The notes under the pieces are model-generated. The model saw nothing but the letters and a program-made list of their open reading frames with translations. It was not told the origin of the DNA and did no database searches. Positions 6,712 through 11,482 of a stretch of DNA of 11,482 bases are shown one piece after another; position 1 is the stretch's first letter, and each line of letters opens with the position of its first letter. The translations under genes were made by a program, and so were the position numbers. The stretch comes from Sneathiella sp. (lineage in GTDB: Bacteria; Pseudomonadota; Alphaproteobacteria; Sneathiellales; Sneathiellaceae): positions 1 through 11,482 of the forward strand of contig NVRR01000076.1 in NCBI GenBank assembly GCA_002732675.1. The letters run 5' to 3'.

Positions 6712-7838
6712 AACTCGCCTTCTATGCCCCGATGAAATCACCAAATCATCCTGTTCCCTCAGGCGATCGGCGTATGGGACGGTTGTTATGGCAGGCGCTG
6801 GAAAAGGCGGGCTTCGAGCTCGACCTTGCCTCCGATTTTCGCAGCTTCGATAAATCAGGCGATCCGGAACTGCATCAATTAAATAAGCAAAAAGGCGCGG
6901 CAGAAGCCGAGCGGTTGCTGACGAAATGGCAGGCCTCTCCTGCAGAGGCACCACAAGGCTGGTTCACCTATCACCTCTATCATAAGGCGCCGGACTGGAT
7001 CGGCCCGATTGTAAGTGCTGCTCTCGATATTCCCTATTTTATCGCCGAGGCGAGCCATGCGCCGAAGCGGGCCACCGGTCCCTGGCAAATGGGATATGAC
7101 GCGGCGGCTGAGGCCATCAGGTCAGCGGCCGCCGTTTTCCACATGACAACACTGGATGGTGCGTGTCTTGGCGCCGTTGTCGAAGACAAAAGCAAGCTTG
7201 TCTTTCTGCCGCCATTTCTGGATGTGAGTGCTTTTTTGGCCGCCGCCGATTGGACCATCGATGTGGCCGCGGAGATTAAAAAAGCAGGTGGCCAGCAGGA
7301 CAAACAGAATTTGTTGTCTGTTGCCATGATGCGCGATGGCGATAAATTGCAGTCTTATAGACAACTTGGCACGGCGCTCGCCATGCTTAAAAATGATGAT
7401 TGGCAGTTGCTGGTCATTGGCGATGGCGAGCAGCGCCGGACAGTTGAGCAGTTGCTCGCGCCATTGGCGGATAAAGCCGTCTTTCTCGGCATTCGCCCTG
7501 CCGAACAATTACCCGTATTTTATGACGCTGCAGACCTTTACGTCTGGCCCGCCCATGGGGAAGCCTACGGCATGGCGTTTCTGGAAGCACAATCCTGCGG
7601 CTTGCCGGTTGTCGCCGGAAATATCCGCGGTGTGCCGGACGTCGTGCACGACCAGATAACTGGCTTATTAACGCCGGAAGGCGATTTTCCAGCGTTTGCC
7701 GCGGGCATTGGAGAATTGCTCGGAGATATGCAGCGCCGTCAGAAAATGGCCGCCGCCGCCCGTGAATTTGTTGCGGAGGAGCGGGGTATAAGCGGGGTTG
7801 TCGATATCCTCAAAAACCGTATTGAGGCCTGCCGCTGA
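6708..7838 (+). CDS. GT4-family glycosyltransferase, second in cassette
   Basis: A 376-residue GT-B glycosyltransferase. The N-terminus MKLAFYAPMKSPNHPVPSGDR (1-21) has the usual Gly/Ser-rich loop facing the acceptor. The middle contains a YHKAPDWIGP segment (91-100) and AEASHAPKRA (113-122). The C-terminal donor domain has LLSVAMMRDGDKLQSY (202-217), LLVIGDGEQR (234-243), and a complete E-x7-E motif E285-A-Y-G-M-A-F-L-E293, followed by SCGLPVVAG and VVHDQITGLLTP (312-323). These are standard for GT4 enzymes. No signal peptide. The start overlaps the previous gene by 4 nt and is preceded by AAGGGGA (6697-6703), a strong ribosome site inside the upstream gene. Its stop and the next start share one base (TGATG), so translation is coupled in both directions. 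The N-terminal half is not close to the first glycosyltransferase, so it probably uses a different acceptor or donor. Confidence 0.88.
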   Translation: MKLAFYAPMKSPNHPVPSGDRRMGRLLWQALEKAGFELDLASDFRSFDKSGDPELHQLNKQKGAAEAERLLTKWQASPAEAPQGWFTYHLYHKAPDWIGPIVSAALDIPYFIAEASHAPKRATGPWQMGYDAAAEAIRSAAAVFHMTTLDGACLGAVVEDKSKLVFLPPFLDVSAFLAAADWTIDVAAEIKKAGGQQDKQNLLSVAMMRDGDKLQSYRQLGTALAMLKNDDWQLLVIGDGEQRRTVEQLLAPLADKAVFLGIRPAEQLPVFYDAADLYVWPAHGEAYGMAFLEAQSCGLPVVAGNIRGVPDVVHDQITGLLTPEGDFPAFAAGIGELLGDMQRRQKMAAAAREFVAEERGISGVVDILKNRIEACR

Positions 7839-8419
7839 TGGTGAAACTGCTTGTTATCCGCCACGGAAAAACCCAATGGAATCTTGATAAGAAAATTCAG
7901 GGTCAGCGCGATATTCCGCTTTGCGCCGAGGGCATTGCGGAATTAGAGACGTGCCGGATACCCGGGGAGTTTTCCGCATTCCAATGGATAAGTAGCCCGC
8001 TTATCCGCGCGCAGCAGACGGCGCAGCTATTGGGCGCAAAAGATCTTTCCTTGGAGCCATCTCTGATAGAGATGGATTGGGGCGGGTGGGACGGTTATAG
8101 CCTTGCCGAACTTCGATCCAAATATGGGGCGGCGATGACAATCGAGGAAACGAAAGGGCTGAAAATGTGCCCCCCGGGCGGCGAAAGTCCGGCAGATGTG
8201 GCGATGAGGGTTGGGCGCTGGCTCAAATGCCTGCGTCACGATACCATTGCCATTACCCACAAAGGGGTAATCAGGGCATTGAAATCCCTTGCCTATGACT
8301 GGGATATGACTGACAAATCACCGGTAAAATTTGACTGGTCAGCCGGGCATCTGTTCGAGCTGGATACAGAAGGAATGCCTGCGCCTGTGCGGGTCAATAT
8401 AAGGTTGAAAAGTGCATGA
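7838..8419 (+). CDS. Histidine phosphatase family protein
   Basis: A 193-residue member of the histidine phosphatase (phosphoglycerate mutase-like) superfamily, which removes phosphate through a phospho-histidine intermediate. The motif RHGKTQWN starts at R8, with catalytic H9. QGQRDIPL (21-28), R57 in SSPLIRAQQTA (52-62), E78 (probable acid/base residue in LIEMDWGGWDG) and the second active-site His H141 in ITHKGVIRA (139-147) are all present, so the enzyme should be active. The family includes sugar-phosphate, alpha-ribazole-phosphate and protein phosphatases. It sits between two glycosyltransferases with one-base and four-base overlaps, which points to a sugar phosphate or phosphorylated glycan intermediate as substrate (inference). 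No signal peptide, so cytoplasmic. Confidence 0.9.
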   Translation: MVKLLVIRHGKTQWNLDKKIQGQRDIPLCAEGIAELETCRIPGEFSAFQWISSPLIRAQQTAQLLGAKDLSLEPSLIEMDWGGWDGYSLAELRSKYGAAMTIEETKGLKMCPPGGESPADVAMRVGRWLKCLRHDTIAITHKGVIRALKSLAYDWDMTDKSPVKFDWSAGHLFELDTEGMPAPVRVNIRLKSA

Positions 8420-9579
8420 CGGATCGATCGGCTCCGCTAAAAATCCTGTTCTATGTTCAGCATTTGTTGGGGATTGGCCATCTGCGTCGGACAGCGACCC
8501 TTACGCGCCATATGATGCGGTCGGGATTTGATGTCACCGTCGTTTCCGGCGGGCATGAAATAGACGTCGATCTTGGTGGCGCGCGGTTGGTGCAACTGCC
8601 GGCAACCCGCGCGACCGATCTTTATTTTAAAGTACTGGTCGACGAAGACGGGCAGCAGATCGACGATAACTGGCGGGAAAACCGCAAGGATATCCTGCTG
8701 GATCTATGGCGGGAGGTACAGCCGGATATCCTGATATTCGAGCTTTTTCCGTTTGGACGGCGGCAAATGCGGTTTGAGATTTTGCCGCTGCTGGAGGCGG
8801 CGACGTCGTCGGTCAATCCGCCGCTAATTGTGTCCTCCGTGCGGGATATATTGGTGGCGCAGACCAAGCCCGGACGCAATGACGAGATGTTGGGACTGGT
8901 GGATAAATATTTCGATCATGTCATGGTCCATGGCGATCCTGAGTTGATCTCTCTCGATACAACTTTCCCCCATACCGCCCGAATTCAGGACAAGATTTTC
9001 TATACCGGCTACGTGGTTGACCGTACAGGAACCAAAGGCGGGCCAGAGGCAGCGGGCGCTGGCGAGGTCATTGTCTCCAGCGGCGGCGGTGCCGTCGGCA
9101 CGGATCTTCTGAAAATCGCCATGCAAGCCCGCGCATTATCATCCGCCAAGGATAAGATCTGGCGTTTGATGGTCGGTACGAACGTTGAAAATGCGGTCTT
9201 TGACGAGCTGGCGCGCCTTGCTCCTCCCGGCGTAATTGTCGAAAGGGCGCGTAAAGATTTCACCTCTCTATTGATGAATTGTGCGCTGTCGATCAGTCAG
9301 GGCGGCTATAATACTGTCATGGAAACCCTTTATGCCAAATGCCGTGCTGTGATAGTTCCCTACGCTGGCGGGCTTGAAACAGAACAGACTTTACGGGCGC
9401 GCTTGCTGGCTGAAAAAGGTGTGCTGCAGATTGCCGATGAAGAGGGATTGACCCCCGCTATTTTGGCGCATGCTGTTGATGCGGCTTTGTCCGGTCTGCC
9501 GGCCGGTGCGGAAATTAATGTGGATGGCGGGGCGCGAACCGTCGCGCTTTTGAAAGATTGGGTCGGGCGAGAACGATGA
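8416..9579 (+). CDS. MurG/GT28-like predicted glycosyltransferase
   Basis: A 387-residue GT-B protein resembling MurG and the predicted glycosyltransferases of COG4671. The N-terminal motif FYVQHLLGIGHLRR (12-25) holds the GxGH loop characteristic of this group. SVRDILV (141-147) and HGDPELI (172-178) follow in the first domain. The C-terminal donor domain has VIVSSGGGAVGTDLL (218-232), SISQGGYNTVMETL (292-305), equivalent to the GG(Y/H)xTxxE donor-binding motif with E303, and PYAGGLETEQTLRA (315-328), equivalent to the MurG xxEQxxNA region. Members often use UDP-sugars or modify lipid-linked substrates. Starts by ATGA overlap with the phosphatase and ends by ATGA overlap with the deacetylase. 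No signal peptide. A cytosolic or membrane-associated enzyme; actual sugars unknown. Confidence 0.88.
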   Translation: MTDRSAPLKILFYVQHLLGIGHLRRTATLTRHMMRSGFDVTVVSGGHEIDVDLGGARLVQLPATRATDLYFKVLVDEDGQQIDDNWRENRKDILLDLWREVQPDILIFELFPFGRRQMRFEILPLLEAATSSVNPPLIVSSVRDILVAQTKPGRNDEMLGLVDKYFDHVMVHGDPELISLDTTFPHTARIQDKIFYTGYVVDRTGTKGGPEAAGAGEVIVSSGGGAVGTDLLKIAMQARALSSAKDKIWRLMVGTNVENAVFDELARLAPPGVIVERARKDFTSLLMNCALSISQGGYNTVMETLYAKCRAVIVPYAGGLETEQTLRARLLAEKGVLQIADEEGLTPAILAHAVDAALSGLPAGAEINVDGGARTVALLKDWVGRER

Positions 9580-10370
9580 CAAATTGGTCGGCGCTAGAGC
9601 AGGAGCTGGATATCTGGCTGTCAGGAAATCTGACGGCGACTTTCTGGTGGCGAGATGATGATCTGGTTGCTCCTACTCCGGCGCTGGATCGGCTTTTACA
9701 CCTGCGAGACCATTTTGATATCCCCTTGTCACTCGCCGTTATTCCAGAATTTGCTGATTCGGCGCTCATAGATAACCTGGATGGCTGTACCGTTCTCCAG
9801 CATGGGTTTCAGCACCAGAATTTTGCGGCGGCGGATGAAAAGAAGTCGGAATACCCGGCCTCAAGACCGCCGGAGGAAGCACTGGAATTGCTTGCAGAGG
9901 GGAAAGACAACCTCGCCAACATGTTCTCCGATCAGTTTCTACCCGTATTTGTGCCGCCGTGGAACCGGATTGATGAAGATATTGTGGCACAATTGCCGGG
10001 TCTCGGTTTTATGGGTATCTCCCGTTACAAAGCGCGGGATAAAGCCTTCGCCGCCCCGAAGCTTGGGCAAGTGAATACACATATAGATCCCGTCAACTGG
10101 CGCGGAAACCGTAGCACAATTGATCGCACTGACCTTCAGTCGATGGTTCTGGCACATTTGATTGACCGCCGCCTAAATAGAGTGGACGCGCAGGAGCCGA
10201 CAGGCCTGCTGTCCCACCATCTCGTTCATGATGAGGAAATCTGGGCGGAACTTTTCCACCTCATATCATTTTTAAGTGCACATCCGGCTGTAAGATGGGT
10301 GCCCGTACAAACAGCTTTTGCCCTGATAGATGCAATAGATGACGATATTGTTCTCTCAAAAGTAGAATGA
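9576..10370 (+). CDS. NodB-like polysaccharide deacetylase family protein
   Basis: A 264-residue protein of the polysaccharide deacetylase (carbohydrate esterase 4-like) fold, expected to remove N- or O-acetyl groups with a bound metal. Visible motifs are WWRDDD (24-29), giving the Asp base and metal Asp; LQHGFQH (74-80), with the H76-x3-H80 metal pair; VPPWNR (126-131); and LLSHHLVHDE (211-220), carrying the last catalytic His. I chose the ATG at 9576, which gives the ATGA overlap seen at other junctions; a TTG at 9558 would add six residues but lies deeper in the previous gene. No signal peptide or membrane anchor is present, which is unusual because classical NodB-type deacetylases mostly act outside the cytoplasm or on lipid-exposed substrates. 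The substrate is probably the product of the upstream glycosyltransferases (inference). Confidence 0.87.
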   Translation: MTNWSALEQELDIWLSGNLTATFWWRDDDLVAPTPALDRLLHLRDHFDIPLSLAVIPEFADSALIDNLDGCTVLQHGFQHQNFAAADEKKSEYPASRPPEEALELLAEGKDNLANMFSDQFLPVFVPPWNRIDEDIVAQLPGLGFMGISRYKARDKAFAAPKLGQVNTHIDPVNWRGNRSTIDRTDLQSMVLAHLIDRRLNRVDAQEPTGLLSHHLVHDEEIWAELFHLISFLSAHPAVRWVPVQTAFALIDAIDDDIVLSKVE

Positions 10371-10394
10371 ATACGCAGATGTGTAAGTGACCGG

Positions 10395-10901
10395 ATGCAG
10401 AAAATCTTCACATATACTACGCGAGGGCAAATTGGGAGCTATGTAAGAGCGTCACTTGGTATGACGATGACGTCAGGTCCACTCTTGTTGTTAAGCCCGA
10501 CTTCTGTCATTGTTTATATATTGCTATTTTTGTTCACTTTATTTTGTTGCTACGGAATTCGAACCGTCATCCGACAGCTGACTCGTCTGGAAATTAGTGC
10601 TGCCGGAATACGGGCGATCGGACCGACGGTAGGGAGACATAACCGGGCCATTGCATGGGAGGAGTTGGGAGGCTTCAAACTACGCTACTATTCGACACGG
10701 CGTGATCGGGACGCGGGATGGATGCACCTGGCGTTAAAAGGTAAGGGAGTTCGCTTGAGTATTGATTCAAATATCGGCCATTTTGACGAGCTGGTGCGCC
10801 TGAGCTATGGCGCCGCCATCTCGAAAGGTGTTGTGATGGACCCGGCGACGGGCCGCAATCTGTCAGCGCTCGGCATAGACCGTTTTGGCGCTGGAAGGTG
10901 A
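10395..10901 (+). CDS. Small membrane protein with probable PH-like cytoplasmic domain
   Basis: A 168-residue protein I cannot assign to a named function. Residues about 24-56 form one or two hydrophobic segments rich in Leu, Phe and Cys, followed by the positively charged stretch RTVIRQLTRL. The remainder alternates short beta-strand-like pieces (LEISAAGIRAIGP, AIAWEELGGFKLRYYS, GWMHLALKGKGVRLSID), then a helix near 128-145. This pattern resembles bacterial PH-like domain membrane proteins (tentative). It starts 24 bp after the deacetylase and has no strong ribosome site. It ends 4 nt before the ABC ATPase start, so it could belong to the downstream transport operon or to the glycan cassette. 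Confidence 0.7.
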   Translation: MQKIFTYTTRGQIGSYVRASLGMTMTSGPLLLLSPTSVIVYILLFLFTLFCCYGIRTVIRQLTRLEISAAGIRAIGPTVGRHNRAIAWEELGGFKLRYYSTRRDRDAGWMHLALKGKGVRLSIDSNIGHFDELVRLSYGAAISKGVVMDPATGRNLSALGIDRFGAGR

Positions 10902-10905
10902 TCAG

Positions 10906-11482
10906 ATGACGAATGTACTCCTTGTCAGGGATCTCAAAGTCGAATTTCGCGTTGCGGAAGGCATCATCAAGGCTGTTGACGGCGTTAGCTTTCGGGTTCC
11001 GGAAGGCAAGACAGTGGCGCTCGTCGGGGAATCCGGGTCGGGCAAGTCGGTAATCAGTCAGGCGATTATGTCCATCCTGCCCAAGCCGGCTCATATCACC
11101 TCCGGTGAAATTCTGTTCTTTGATCCTGATAAGCCGGGCGTTTTTTACGATATCGCCAAATTAAAGCCCAATAGCCGGGAAATGCGAAGTATCCGGGGAG
11201 GGCGCATCTCGATTATTTTCCAGGAGCCAATGACCTCTCTCTCGCCGCTCCACACCATCGGTAACCAGATATCTGAAGCCTTGCATCTTCATCATAAGAA
11301 AACCAAGGAAGAGGGACAGAAGATTACCATCGATATGCTGCGGCTTGTGAGCTTCCCCGATCCAGAAGCAGCGCTCCATAGTTATCCGTTTGAGCTTTCT
11401 GGCGGGCTGCGACAACGCGCCATGATCGCCATGGCCATGATCTGCAAGCCCGCGTTGTTGATCGCGGATGAGCCGACAACGG
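10906..11482 (+). CDS. Oligopeptide/dipeptide-type ABC importer ATPase (3' end cut by window edge)
   Basis: The ATP-binding subunit of an Opp/Dpp-family importer, which powers uptake of peptides or related solutes across the inner membrane. I translated 192 residues from the ATG at 10906; the end lies beyond the window. Walker A is GESGSGKS (41-48) and the Q-loop is FQEPMTSLSP (105-114), a typical Opp/Dpp signature. ABC signature LSGGLRQR is at 164-171, and Walker B LLIADEPTT at 184-192, immediately at the edge. All catalytic residues visible here are intact, in contrast to the other ABC protein in the window. Ribosome site GGAAGG (10893-10898) lies 7 nt upstream. Whether this is a single-domain DppD-like or double-domain YejF-like protein cannot be told from this part. 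Confidence 0.92.
   Translation, partial: MTNVLLVRDLKVEFRVAEGIIKAVDGVSFRVPEGKTVALVGESGSGKSVISQAIMSILPKPAHITSGEILFFDPDKPGVFYDIAKLKPNSREMRSIRGGRISIIFQEPMTSLSPLHTIGNQISEALHLHHKKTKEEGQKITIDMLRLVSFPDPEAALHSYPFELSGGLRQRAMIAMAMICKPALLIADEPTT

Noticed and set aside
9558..9575. TTG start giving six extra residues for the deacetylase
   Set aside because: The ATG at 9576 gives the same ATGA overlap seen at the other junctions, and the extra residues add no family motif.
10340..10394. Promoter for the small membrane protein (TTGTTC and TAGAAT)
   Set aside because: The spacing is only 9 nt, too short for a sigma70 promoter.

Overview
The window looks like chromosomal DNA of an alphaproteobacterium with moderate GC content. 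This is an inference: the AmpG, cNMP-binding and Opp-type proteins, and the compact glycosyltransferase cassette, read like proteins of Rhodospirillales or Sneathiella-like groups. No marker gene for taxonomy is present. There are no RNA genes, insertion sequences, phage genes or CRISPR arrays, and coding density is very high.

Layout. The left half (1-5199) is transcribed leftward as one probable operon. In transcription order it holds an unusual 884-residue ABC exporter-like protein (5199-2545), a small cyclic-nucleotide-binding-domain protein (2529-2074), an alanine dehydrogenase-family enzyme (1999-902) and an AmpG-type muropeptide permease that runs off the left edge (885-1). A 237-bp divergent intergenic region (5200-5436) separates it from the right half.

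The right half is transcribed rightward. It starts with five tightly coupled genes whose ends overlap by 1-4 nt at every junction: two GT-B/GT4 glycosyltransferases (5437-6711, 6708-7838), a histidine phosphatase (7838-8419), a MurG-like glycosyltransferase (8416-9579) and a NodB-like polysaccharide deacetylase (9576-10370). Then come a small membrane protein of unknown function (10395-10901) and the start of an oligopeptide-type ABC ATPase cut by the right edge (10906-11482).

How the genes may work together. The five-gene cassette looks like a cytoplasmic pathway that builds and trims a glycan or glycolipid. None of its proteins shows a signal peptide. The divergent ABC exporter-like protein is a candidate flippase or regulator for that product, but only proximity supports this. 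AmpG with alanine dehydrogenase suggests recycling of cell-wall muropeptides and use of the released alanine. The most unusual item is the ABC protein. Its nucleotide-binding domain has non-consensus Walker A and Walker B residues, and about 290 extra residues lie between its Q-loop and its signature motif. A motif of the form (E/D)N(L/I)xFG, followed by a helix ending in LG or VG, occurs there three times.
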